A stretch of DNA of 64,000 nt from positions 124,001 through 188,000 of the forward strand of contig NZ_JABAPM010000001.1 of assembly GCF_018913465.1 (NCBI RefSeq), in the 5' to 3' direction. Shown piece after piece: positions 17,595 through 26,576 of the stretch. Numbering within the stretch: the stretch's first letter is position 1; every line of letters begins with the position of its first letter. The notes under the pieces were generated by a model. It searched no databases, was not told where the DNA came from, and was given only the letters and a program-made list of their open reading frames with translations. The stretch comes from Arcanobacterium phocae. GTDB taxonomy: Bacteria > Actinomycetota > Actinomycetes > Actinomycetales > Actinomycetaceae. Position numbers and translations under genes: made by a program.

Positions 17595-18608
17595 GTTGTG
17601 CCTTGGCTCGCGAGCGAAATGCTCAACTGCTTGGACTTTGGGGCCAAAGGAATAGTGTGAACGAGTAGATTTTTACGTGAGGACAGGTCTGCCGCGAATG
17701 AGCCATCTTCTCCATAGATTCTTTGAGGTTTTAGTCCAATACTTAGACCGTCTGCTAGCAGCATAAACTCCAAAATCAGCCTCAAACAATAACCAATTAC
17801 GAACGCCGGTCTACTAGCCTTGGCCGAAGACAACATAAAGTTACTTTCTGAAAGAATTACCTCAATTATCGAACCCAAATTTCAAGGAGCAGTTCACAGG
17901 TTGTGGAGTACGGCATGTATTTACTACATGCTAAAAGATGATCTAGGTTTTGCGTATACGGCGTTTATTACTGATGTTCTCCTGCAAGATAATGAGCGGG
18001 AAATTTCGATTCTATGTGCCTCGAGGGACATAAATTTTGCAGGTGTTGGATTAGGTAATCCCTAGCCCTAAGTGTGTAAACGAGCAGATCTATCATCTCA
18101 AACAGTGTGGTAAGTATTATGTTAATCATGTGTAGCGGGCGACTAGCGAGTACAACGATTTCTCTTTTAAAGGAGGTATTGGAGGTGAACACGGTAGTGT
18201 CTTGGCTGAAAGTACCAAAATTCATATAAAACGAGCTGATACGTACCTGCAAATGAGCGAACGTGTTCGAGCGAGAAACAGCATCATTCGAAGGAATAAA
18301 ATGCTTGAGTAATGTATGTCTGCACCACAGCCAAGTAAGTATTCTATCCGGCTGAGAACGGGAGAAAATGCTGGCGAAACAAGAAATGTCACCGGCAATA
18401 AAATAAGGTAGACCTCTAGAGAGAATACCTAGCGCACTTCATTCTGCGCCGTAAATGTCATTCAAATCTGAGTACACACCAATCCAGTAGAATTCATTAA
18501 CAAAAGTGGTGGCGAAATGGCTGTGAGTGGACAGACGTTCGAAAAGACTAAATAAAGTTGAGCTATAGACCTTTTTCTTTTTCTTCCTAAAATACTTTTG
18601 GGTATAGA
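17595..18608. other. 1-kb gap without a convincing gene
   Basis: This A/T-rich stretch has only short open frames. The best (17820-18065 +, TTG start, 81 codons) has no ribosome site or recognisable motif. An AAAGGAGG sequence near 18168-18175 precedes only a 14-codon frame. It may hold decayed genes; no repeat or RNA gene was recognised. Confidence 0.4.
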
Positions 18609-19865
18609 ATGAGAAAAAATCAATACTGGATCAAATTAACCCGTGGAAAAGAAATGAATTTTTCAGTTGTAAACAATAAATTAACTTATGGAGAAAAACC
18701 TCTACAAGAGTGTGAAGAATATGGCCTCTATCCTTTTAGCCGTTTCGTATTTGATTCTACTCCACTTAGTGAGGATGGAGCTAACGGTGTAATTTTTTCT
18801 GCAACCCATAAACTCTTAGATATTAGACAAGCGGTCAAACTATGGCGGCCAGAGAAAGTCTCCGGGGGAATTGAGAGGGCACTCTTAGAAGTCAAAAAAA
18901 ATGCGAGTCGTAAACCAGGGGATGTGATTGCACGGGTTAATGATGCGGGGGTAATAAAATCTCCTATCGAAACAATATTTGCAGTTATGGAATTAGAGGA
19001 AGAATCTGTGACGTTAGAATATTGGTTAAAGGAAAGAAAAAAATATCTCAATAGTAGCGAGTGTCACGAATTTACTCCAAACGCTTATGACGATGCATGT
19101 ACTTTGGCGAATTCTTTAGACGTTGCAGTTGGGTTGCTTATATCGATAGGTGTGCTCCATCAACATGAAATTATTCACGGAGATCTGCATCCTGGGAATA
19201 TACTTATTTCCGGAGAAAGTGTAAATACCAATAATCCTGCAGATCTACGTAGCATCCTAGCTCCTGGAAATTTGGAGCCGGTTCGGGCGCGAATAATCGA
19301 CCTTGGGACTAGTGAAGCAGAAGGTACATCCCGGGAGATTGGCGAAGTGCGTGAGGTAAACGCGATCATAACTGACGTAGGAAACATTTTGAAGCCAATA
19401 ACGAGATTTTTAAATGTGAAACTAAGTGACCTTTTAAAAATTTGTCGGGAAGATAGCTCATACCAGGGTCTCAGCGTGTGGAAATTTGGAGATTCTCCAG
19501 TATTACCGCAAGAGCTAGCCGGTGATTTATTACGCCTAATCGGAGTGTTAAACCTCGTTCTAGGTTATGCCGATAATCGCGAAGATACTGCGGATCCACT
19601 GGCTCTCGACGGGCATGAGCTAAAGGATTTCAATACATTTATGAACGAAAGTAATGGTGATCATATTAAGGCGATATCCGCTAATGTTTTGCAATCGTTA
19701 TCCGAGAATCGTGTGAGCCGTGGCCGACTGGTTAACTGGCCGTCGGTATGGGAAAAGATTTGCGAACGCTGGAAGTGCTTTTCGAATTTTGAGGTCGTAA
19801 GCTACCAATACGCTGGAGTGGATTTCTATTTAAGATCACGAGCTCGTTCTGAAGATAGAAATTAA
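18609..19865 (+). CDS. Protein-kinase-fold protein, function unknown
   Basis: A 418-residue cytoplasmic protein with a kinase-fold N-terminal domain. The Gly-rich loop is loose (EDGANGVIFSA). The ATP-binding lysine is Lys77 in QAVKLWRPE. The catalytic loop HGDLHPGNIL has Asp192 and Asn197, and the metal-binding motif is DLG (Asp231 in IIDLGTSE) instead of DFG. All key residues are present, so it is probably an active kinase on protein or a small molecule. The last 120 residues resemble no family I know. The start is uncertain: ATG 18609 or the in-frame ATG at 18654. It is isolated in the accessory region and A/T-rich, with no cognate phosphatase nearby. A defence or stress role is only a possibility. 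Confidence 0.7.
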   Translation: MRKNQYWIKLTRGKEMNFSVVNNKLTYGEKPLQECEEYGLYPFSRFVFDSTPLSEDGANGVIFSATHKLLDIRQAVKLWRPEKVSGGIERALLEVKKNASRKPGDVIARVNDAGVIKSPIETIFAVMELEEESVTLEYWLKERKKYLNSSECHEFTPNAYDDACTLANSLDVAVGLLISIGVLHQHEIIHGDLHPGNILISGESVNTNNPADLRSILAPGNLEPVRARIIDLGTSEAEGTSREIGEVREVNAIITDVGNILKPITRFLNVKLSDLLKICREDSSYQGLSVWKFGDSPVLPQELAGDLLRLIGVLNLVLGYADNREDTADPLALDGHELKDFNTFMNESNGDHIKAISANVLQSLSENRVSRGRLVNWPSVWEKICERWKCFSNFEVVSYQYAGVDFYLRSRARSEDRN

Positions 19866-19999
19866 ACTAAGAGTTATACTTTTAGCTTGTTTGTGAATAC
19901 TTGGCCATCTAATTGATGCGGCTTGGGAGCTGAGTGTGAAGTATCCCGTGTTTGTTTGCTAGCTAGTCGTTTGCCTTGGTTGTCATTTTCTTTGATGTA

Positions 20000-20760
20000 T
20001 TCGAGATGTGCCAGCAGTCGTTCCCAACGACGATCAGCCTACGGTAGTTGAGGTTCTGGTGGAGGCAGGATGTGTTCTACCAGTGTACCTACGTGGACAT
20101 CGCGATCTCGACCTGGAGCGCATCACGTCGGGTGCGGGTATGGACCAACTCGTTCCTATACGAGCTATGCATACCCTTAACCAGCGCGTTATCGTAGGAA
20201 TCCCCAACCGCTCCAGTTGACGCGGTGCTCCCCACATCGATCAGCCGCTCGGTATACAAATCCCATACATACGGCGATCCGTGGTTGGAATGATGAGCCA
20301 ACCCCACAGTTTCCTTTACACTTGTGATCTCCTGATTCAACGTGCCCAACGCCAACGCTTTTGGTACGTATCGAATTGTAGAGTGCCCAGCCCACGATGA
20401 TGCGCGAGAATGCGTCCGTGGCAAACCCCGCGTAGACGAATCCTGTACGGGGACGAAAATACGTGGTGCCCGCGGCCCGCAATCGGTTCGGTCCCAGGGC
20501 ACGAAACTCACGATGCGCCAAATCTGGTTGGTATCTTTCCTGTGGTCTTTGCGTGTGGTGATTGGGGAAAGTCCCTTACCCAGATACTCTTGCCAGGTCT
20601 ATGAGCCTTGCGGTCTGCCCTGGCCCGACCCACACGCAGTTGCATGTATCTGGCAAACCTTGCCGACAAGCTCCAGATCCCGAACGTTCCTGGCGCTGGG
20701 ATACCGTATGTGGTGTTGCACTACCCACGGGATGTGATGAATCCTGCTTGGCACTACTCG
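20000..20760 (-). pseudogene. Decayed IS3-type transposase (OrfB) remnant
   Basis: On the minus strand, pieces of an rve-type integrase core appear in different frames. PDLAHREFRALGPNRL and TGFVYAGFATDAFSRIIVGW lie in one frame (down from 20521). VGLAHHSNHGSPYV, VGSTASTGAVGDSYDNAL and RNELVHTR lie in another (down to about 20040). In intact IS3-family OrfB these follow each other in one frame, so at least one frameshift separates them. The catalytic region is also altered (DxTY replaced by GTTY). Upstream sequence to about 20760 gives weak OrfB-like similarity. No terminal inverted repeats or OrfA were found, so the ends are approximate. The element is dead. Confidence 0.75.
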
Positions 20761-21258
20761 TTTAACGTCCTACGCATGAACTCGACACTGAAATGATTGC
20801 GATACGTATCAATGATATGCGTTCATTTCCGAACTCCCTGGGGCAAGTACGGAGGCGAAAAGCCGAGGCCGCTTATCTATGCTCGTTCGTATCCCGTAGC
20901 TCCTGATTGTCCTGACGCGGACTGGCGTTCCTTGCAGTCAGATATTCTTCATCGCGTGCGACCTGCCCTTCTTGTATATTTGTTGCAACCATTGCTGTGC
21001 AGTGTGCCACTAGGAGCTAAGCTAGGGTGTGAACACCTGACACGCTTGTTGAGTTGGAAGCCTATCTAGCCAAGGACCTGGTTCTCTACCAATCGGACAA
21101 CACGGGTATTCATTCTCTTCGCAAATTTCACGCGGCTTTCCAGATTTTTTGATCGACTCAAACGAAAGAATACCCGGCGTGCTTTATCTAAGGATTTTTG
21201 CCTTTTTAATATTGTCCGTCAGTATTATGCTTTTAATGACGAGTTTATGGAGGCCAGT
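20761..21258. other. Gap of about 500 bp without a convincing gene
   Basis: Only short frames occur between the IS remnant and the large membrane protein, none with a ribosome site or known motif. It probably includes more of the decayed mobile element and the promoter of the gene at 21259. No hairpin stood out. Confidence 0.35.
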
Positions 21259-23604
21259 GTGGGTAAAGATATTGTAGTGAAGCAGATTAATCTTCCGCAG
21301 CCTTCTGCTGGGCTGCCTGAGATCGTTTGGAACGGATCTCGTTTCCAGTTCGAGGTTGCAGAGGCTCCCTCGGAAATAGATCTCTTACAGATTGAAGCAT
21401 CCTTCGACCCGACGGTAACGAAAGCTGACAAAATTGATTATCTCATTGCGGCTTCCAGCGGTGTACTCACCGGACTGCTGAATATCTTCCTGCAAAAAGA
21501 GTTCGATCTCGAGGCTGCGCATACCTGGGGTGAAGAAAAGATTAACAGTTTTGTAATCCAGACGGCCCAGATGGATGCGAAGCTAGCTGGGGCAGATAAA
21601 CCTATTAAGACTATTGAGCAGGCGATTAGACATCTTGAAGAAAAATTCCCCATGGCTTCGGATAAACTCACCCCGGAATTTGGGGGAGGGCTGCAGCATC
21701 ACCTTCGAGATTTTACGCATCATCCCAGCTTAGTGGGCCTAGTTTTCTCCATTCTTTCCCAATTTACCAATAAAGGATACGGGACCGATACCGCCGGAAA
21801 CTTCACCGTATTTGATATGCCTGCAGCAGTTCTCGACTCGGATTCTCCACTCCTTGGAAAAACCTTTGGCGAGAGAATAATGATCAGTACCTTTAATTGG
21901 GCGATGCATTTGATCAGTGATATGGCTGGCTCTAGTTCCACGCCCGGGGTGGGCACGGGAATCCCAGGACCCATCCTGTCGGTGTTCAAGGAAATATCTT
22001 CGCTACCATTTTTCAAAAACATCAATCTGAAATATAGCGACGACAAAATCGCGTTCTCACAATGGGTGTCCAAGCTCTTTAACGGCACCATGTGTAAAAC
22101 TGCAGATGGTCGCCCACTCCGATTTGATTTTCGTACAGAAGTGGGCCTATTTGCACAGCTAAACAGCCAATTGAAAGCTGTCACCCTCAATGAAGCTATA
22201 GTTCGAACCTTCTACATGATCACTAGGCTAAAAGCGGAGATCAAACGCAAGAATGTTCACAGCCTCTCAGATCTCAAGCGACTAGATCCTAAAGCCTTTA
22301 TGCCCCACGATAGTCGAGCCCTCACTCGGATGCTGACCATTTCCAGTAGCACCTTTGTGGGAGCCAATATGACTACATCTGCTATCCGGGCTGCGATAGA
22401 AACTGGTGGTAAATCGGTCAACGTTGGAGCCTTCTTTTTGCAGATCAATTTTGTTGGGGTAGCCAGGATGGGCGTCGCTATTTGTCAAGACTTTGGTTAT
22501 CTTAAAGAGGATATTGGTGAATTCTGGGAAAATCATTTCAAACGCAAGACCGTTGAAGACGAAGAAATCAGAGTGTTGCGCGTGAAAGACGTCTCCAGTA
22601 CTGAACCCAGCGTGATTGAGATTAATAGAGATAGTCGTCGTATTCTTACCGCCCTTGAAATTGCCAGCATTGAGCATGACTGCTGGGCCTCCGACTCTTT
22701 CGATGAGATCGCTGTGAAACAGCAATGGAAACAAGCGTGGCTAGTGGCAATGCAAGAAGTTGGTCAGATCGACGACGGGGCCCCGCTAGCTGAGGAAGTT
22801 GCTTACCAGCAACTACAGAATCTATCTGACAGTGCAGAGGATTGCCTGCAGGCTCTGCTTATCGCGCAAAAGCTGACGGCGTTCACCCCTTATGCTCCGC
22901 TGGGATCCGAGGGTAAAAAAGAGTATCAGAAACTCAAACTTGAAACCGACTATGTTGAAGAAGTATTCCTAACCAGTCAGACAAAGATCAGCGAAGTAAG
23001 TATTAAGCTTTTGAAAGATTCGTATTCTTCGTACCGAAGGAAGTTGACAGGGACAATAGGAAAGATTGCAGGTGGAATCGCGCTTACCGGACTGGCTGGT
23101 CTGGCTACTGGAGGAGCAGGATTAATACTTGCGCCAAAGATTGCTGTGCTTCTATTCGGTAGCTCATTCGCAGGGCTTAGTGGTGCCGCCTTGACCAGTG
23201 CCAGCCTCGCTGCCGCTGGTGGTGGGGCCCTCGCCGCAGGGGGATTAGGAATGGCGGGAGGAACCACGGTTATCGCTGGTGGGGCTGCTACCCTCGGCCT
23301 TGCTAGTTCAGGTGTGCTGTCTTTCTTAGCGTTGCATGGGGACGACTCTGTGGAGATCTCGAGGGACTATTGCGGTCAGGTGTTGGCGTTAGCGGAGGTT
23401 GCGATGAGTGCGCAATATCAGTTTAGTTTCGTGCCGCGCACAGCCAGTTACCAAACTAAGCAAAAGCTGGAGGCTATATCTCAGCTAATAGAGCAGGCCG
23501 AAGCTGATAAAAACAATGATCATAAGAAAGCCCTGAAGAGTTTGAAAGCAATTCAGAAAGACCTTGAAACCTGTCTTTCTAAACTGGATAAGTTTGCGTG
23601 CTAA
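21259..23604 (+). CDS. Large protein with Gly/Ala-rich membrane segment, function unknown
   Basis: A 781-residue protein I do not recognise. I chose the GTG at 21259 because GGAGG lies 5 nt upstream; an ATG at 21247 overlaps that site. Residues 1-590 look soluble and mostly helical, with well-formed motifs such as FNWAMHLISDMAGSSS and GTGIPGPILSVFKEI. Residues 595-691 are a long Gly/Ala-rich hydrophobic stretch able to form two to four membrane helices or a pore-like hairpin (TGLAGLATGGAGLIL, AAAGGGALAAGGLGMAGG). Residues 735-780 are charged and helical, likely a coiled coil. There is no signal peptide. Composition is closer to the core genome than its A/T-rich neighbours. No operon partner is visible. 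Confidence 0.65.
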   Translation: MGKDIVVKQINLPQPSAGLPEIVWNGSRFQFEVAEAPSEIDLLQIEASFDPTVTKADKIDYLIAASSGVLTGLLNIFLQKEFDLEAAHTWGEEKINSFVIQTAQMDAKLAGADKPIKTIEQAIRHLEEKFPMASDKLTPEFGGGLQHHLRDFTHHPSLVGLVFSILSQFTNKGYGTDTAGNFTVFDMPAAVLDSDSPLLGKTFGERIMISTFNWAMHLISDMAGSSSTPGVGTGIPGPILSVFKEISSLPFFKNINLKYSDDKIAFSQWVSKLFNGTMCKTADGRPLRFDFRTEVGLFAQLNSQLKAVTLNEAIVRTFYMITRLKAEIKRKNVHSLSDLKRLDPKAFMPHDSRALTRMLTISSSTFVGANMTTSAIRAAIETGGKSVNVGAFFLQINFVGVARMGVAICQDFGYLKEDIGEFWENHFKRKTVEDEEIRVLRVKDVSSTEPSVIEINRDSRRILTALEIASIEHDCWASDSFDEIAVKQQWKQAWLVAMQEVGQIDDGAPLAEEVAYQQLQNLSDSAEDCLQALLIAQKLTAFTPYAPLGSEGKKEYQKLKLETDYVEEVFLTSQTKISEVSIKLLKDSYSSYRRKLTGTIGKIAGGIALTGLAGLATGGAGLILAPKIAVLLFGSSFAGLSGAALTSASLAAAGGGALAAGGLGMAGGTTVIAGGAATLGLASSGVLSFLALHGDDSVEISRDYCGQVLALAEVAMSAQYQFSFVPRTASYQTKQKLEAISQLIEQAEADKNNDHKKALKSLKAIQKDLETCLSKLDKFAC

Positions 23605-23789
23605 CCACCATTTTTCCGATATAGACGAGTTAGATTCCTCCTCGTTTTATAGATACTCAGACAAAACTAGGTAAATCATGCTTTAACTGGAGATGTTTGC
23701 GGGAAATATTATGCTCTCAAAGATTATCTACTAAACCACATGATATCTGTGTTTATGGTTAGATGATGTGTATCTAACGAAGGGCAGAA

Positions 23790-24569
23790 GTGAGTATGGT
23801 GTTTGAGATGGATCCGGAACTTATGCCCCTTGTGGTGGCTCCGTTGGCGGTAGTGACTTTAGCTTTTATGGCTTGGCATGCAGTGAAGATGCTGGGGTGG
23901 AAGCCGGCACTTGCCATGATCGGTAGTGGTTTAGCTATAGCCTATGTCTTGGAAGAGATAGGTGTGCATACTGGTCTTATTTTCGGCAGATACTATTTCA
24001 CTGCGCTGATGGGTCCGAAACTGGATGTCATTCCTATTGCTGTTTTTTCCGGTTGGGTCACGCTTCTTTACATTGCATGGGTAATCACGAATTTGCTGAT
24101 TGATGGTTCCCCGATTCCTACCAGGCATACGCCTAGCCTGATTGTTTTGCGAGCGGTAGTAGGTGCACTGGTTGTGACCACCTTTGACTTAAACTACGAC
24201 CCAATTGCGGTGGAAAACGGATGGTGGGTATGGCTAGATGGAGGCTCGTACTTCGGTGTCCCTGTCCACAACTATGTGGGTTGGTTCTTCGTAGCATTCG
24301 TGTCTTATTTGGTTCATGGGTATCAGTTACGCCGTGAACAAGTGCCATCTTTAGAAGCAGCTTCGAGGGGTGTGCGTTGGTTGAGTATTGTTCCTGTTGT
24401 GCTGTACGGAATATCAGGACTTACTTTTATCCTTGTTAACTTCGGTGGGCAGCTGGGTCTCATCTCGTTTTATGTTTTCGGGATCCTATTCCTTGTGGCG
24501 GCATGGAAATGGGGCGTGTGGTACAAGAGCCTGCCCACAGCTACTAGGCTATCAGCAGGTTCACGGTAG
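23790..24569 (+). CDS. Carotenoid biosynthesis (CruF/DUF422-type) membrane protein
   Basis: A 260-residue integral membrane protein with about seven hydrophobic helices. The pattern EEIGVHTGLIFGRYYF, FDLNYDPIAVENGWWVW and GVPVHNYVGWFFVAF fits the DUF422 family, which includes the C50 carotenoid hydratase CruF. Such enzymes hydrate terminal double bonds of bacterioruberin-type carotenoids. The GTG start at 23790 has AGGG 5 nt upstream. No phytoene synthase, desaturase or elongase gene is in the window, so the protein is an orphan here. Many DUF422 members have no tested function, so the call is to the family only. Confidence 0.72.
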   Translation: MSMVFEMDPELMPLVVAPLAVVTLAFMAWHAVKMLGWKPALAMIGSGLAIAYVLEEIGVHTGLIFGRYYFTALMGPKLDVIPIAVFSGWVTLLYIAWVITNLLIDGSPIPTRHTPSLIVLRAVVGALVVTTFDLNYDPIAVENGWWVWLDGGSYFGVPVHNYVGWFFVAFVSYLVHGYQLRREQVPSLEAASRGVRWLSIVPVVLYGISGLTFILVNFGGQLGLISFYVFGILFLVAAWKWGVWYKSLPTATRLSAGSR

Positions 24570-25247
24570 ATAGCCACGAGATAGTCTAGGCGGGGTCTAC
24601 GCGCAGATCTCGTGCGAAACACTATTTAAAGGCTCATACGGGGTCAAGTAAGTATGCATCCCTGTTTTTCGTGAGTTGATGCTGGATGTGGCTAAGACAA
24701 AACTATTTTCTAAACATTGGTGATGTCGATACGGTCTCTCCAGCCTGTATTTTCTCCTTATTCCTATAACTTAAATGGCATTAGAGTTCCCGAACCTAGT
24801 TTGGTTCCCAATGATTAGTAGGAGATATTCTCTACTATCTGACCTTGGTGGTTTAGCCAGGCTTGAGAAATGGTCCAGGTTTTCTTTTGTTCGAGTAGAT
24901 GGGGAAATATGAACCATTTCAGTTGAGTGATTCTTACGATCATACTTCGTTGCAGACGAGCCGATTCTCATCCATAACTGGCGAGATATGCTTGAGAGAA
25001 CGATAGCTACTTTTGAGGGACCCTTGGTTAAAAATACCCATATCGACCGAGCAGCCGAAGTCCTAAGATAACGTGCCCGTTCAAGACTGAAAACGACTGC
25101 TAGTGTTTCGGTAATATAATAGAGAAAATAGAAACGAGACTAAACGCGCTGGAAGTAAACTAGGGAAATTTCAATTAGAGACTTTTTAGAGTTTTCCTAC
25201 CAGGACATCCGGCGTGGTTAAAGCGTGAAGAATGTTAGAAGAGGGAT
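24570..25247. other. 680-bp gap without a convincing gene
   Basis: Interrupted coding-like pieces occur on the plus strand around 24780-25070 (for example VADEPILIHNWRDML), separated by stops, which suggests a decayed gene of unknown kind. No promoter, hairpin or repeat could be supported. Confidence 0.3.
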
Positions 25248-26309
25248 ATGGTGAATTGGGAGAAGCTCTCTTCGAGCGAAATGAAATTTGATTTCTTTAA
25301 AGGGGAAAGCGACTTTATACAGCAGATTTTGTCGTTATATGGTAGTTGTGAATTGAAAATTGATAGGTTACTAGAGTTTAAAGTATCTCTACCTTTTCAA
25401 GTTCCTATCCCGAACAATAGTATGTTTAGCTTCAGAATGGAAAAATGTGTCCTGCACTATCGCTATGAAGCAGACGAGTCTAAATCTGATTCTGCAGAAA
25501 CTGGGTACTTTCCGATAGCAGCATATTCTACATCTGTAATTATCGGCGTAGGATTTAACTCTGTTCTTTATGAGAATGATGAGCTCCATGAAGACATTAT
25601 GAGTTATTTATTTGATAGTTCCTTGCGCGAGCTAAATAAGCAAATAATCGCATACATGACTTGCGTAAAAGATGATGGATGTTTTCGTGTTACTAAAGAA
25701 ATGCTATCGCCTGCTATAGTGATGAACTTAGTAGACCTTGAAGAGTGCAGTAGTTCGAAAACGATATTTTTGACCCATCTCAATATGCCACATAAAAAAG
25801 AGGAGTTGGATTCGAAAACTGTTGCTAATTTCCTGAGAATATACAGCATTTACGATAAAAATCTGAATCCTTTCATCCTTGCCGAGTTATATTTTCTTAC
25901 CGCTACGAGGAAACTGCGTGAAGGATTTTATGATGAAGCTATCGTAAGTGTGCAAACTAATATCGAAATGATTATTAGGATAATATTTCGGGAATTTCTT
26001 CTTGCTTCGGGAGAAAGCGAAAATAGTGTGGAAAAGACTCTCGAATGTGCAAGTTTTATGAGTATTGTGAAAAGGGAAATGTCGAAAATTATTGGAGGGG
26101 TGTGGGATGTTAATAGAACAAACTCTCCACTGAGAGATTGGTATTACAGCACTTATAAAGTCCGGAATAGAATTGTCCATGCTGGATATTGCCCCACTCT
26201 CCAAGACGCTCGTATGGCGGTAGAATCTGCAGGAAAATTCAGAGAGTATATATTTGACCTGCTGCGAAAAAGTCCACAAAATTCGAAATTAAAAATGTAT
26301 ATTCTCTGA
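25248..26309 (+). CDS. HEPN-domain protein, probable RNase type
   Basis: A 353-residue protein. The C-terminal 130 residues form a helical bundle with an RNRIVH motif (Arg306-His311), the Rx4H/RNxxxH signature of HEPN nucleases. A long hydrophobic helix before it (VQTNIEMIIRIIFREFLL) fits the HEPN fold. Residues 1-200 are beta-rich with no recognised family and may sense a ligand or invader. HEPN proteins often cut RNA in abortive-infection or toxin systems; that role is inferred. No antitoxin or nucleotidyltransferase partner is adjacent. The ribosome site GAGGG precedes ATG 25248 (a GTG at 25251 is also possible). The gene is strongly A/T-rich, consistent with transfer. Confidence 0.65.
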   Translation: MVNWEKLSSSEMKFDFFKGESDFIQQILSLYGSCELKIDRLLEFKVSLPFQVPIPNNSMFSFRMEKCVLHYRYEADESKSDSAETGYFPIAAYSTSVIIGVGFNSVLYENDELHEDIMSYLFDSSLRELNKQIIAYMTCVKDDGCFRVTKEMLSPAIVMNLVDLEECSSSKTIFLTHLNMPHKKEELDSKTVANFLRIYSIYDKNLNPFILAELYFLTATRKLREGFYDEAIVSVQTNIEMIIRIIFREFLLASGESENSVEKTLECASFMSIVKREMSKIIGGVWDVNRTNSPLRDWYYSTYKVRNRIVHAGYCPTLQDARMAVESAGKFREYIFDLLRKSPQNSKLKMYIL

Positions 26310-26561
26310 GTCTCACGTTATCTAGGTTTTCTTTCAATCATAAAGATGTAGAAACCGAATCTCAGTATGGAAGTAGTGTGTAAACGATGGGTTCGTGTAA
26401 GTGCATACGACCCTAGCTGAGACGATACTCTACGTGTTTATTTTCTCGACCTTCTGAGTAAACTGTTTTATTGTTTTGCTAAATGGTAATGCTGATAAGA
26501 ATGTGAAAATTGTAAGCCCTTGTCCTAACTCTCCGCCTAGACCCCGCCGCCACCAAAAACA

Positions 26562-26576
26562 TACCCTAATGATATG
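26562..26576 (+). promoter_or_regulatory. Possible leaderless promoter of the MFS gene
   Basis: TACCCT (26562-26567) lies 6 nt before ATG 26574 and there is no ribosome site. This is a weaker case than the TAGNCT-N7 examples. Confidence 0.3.
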
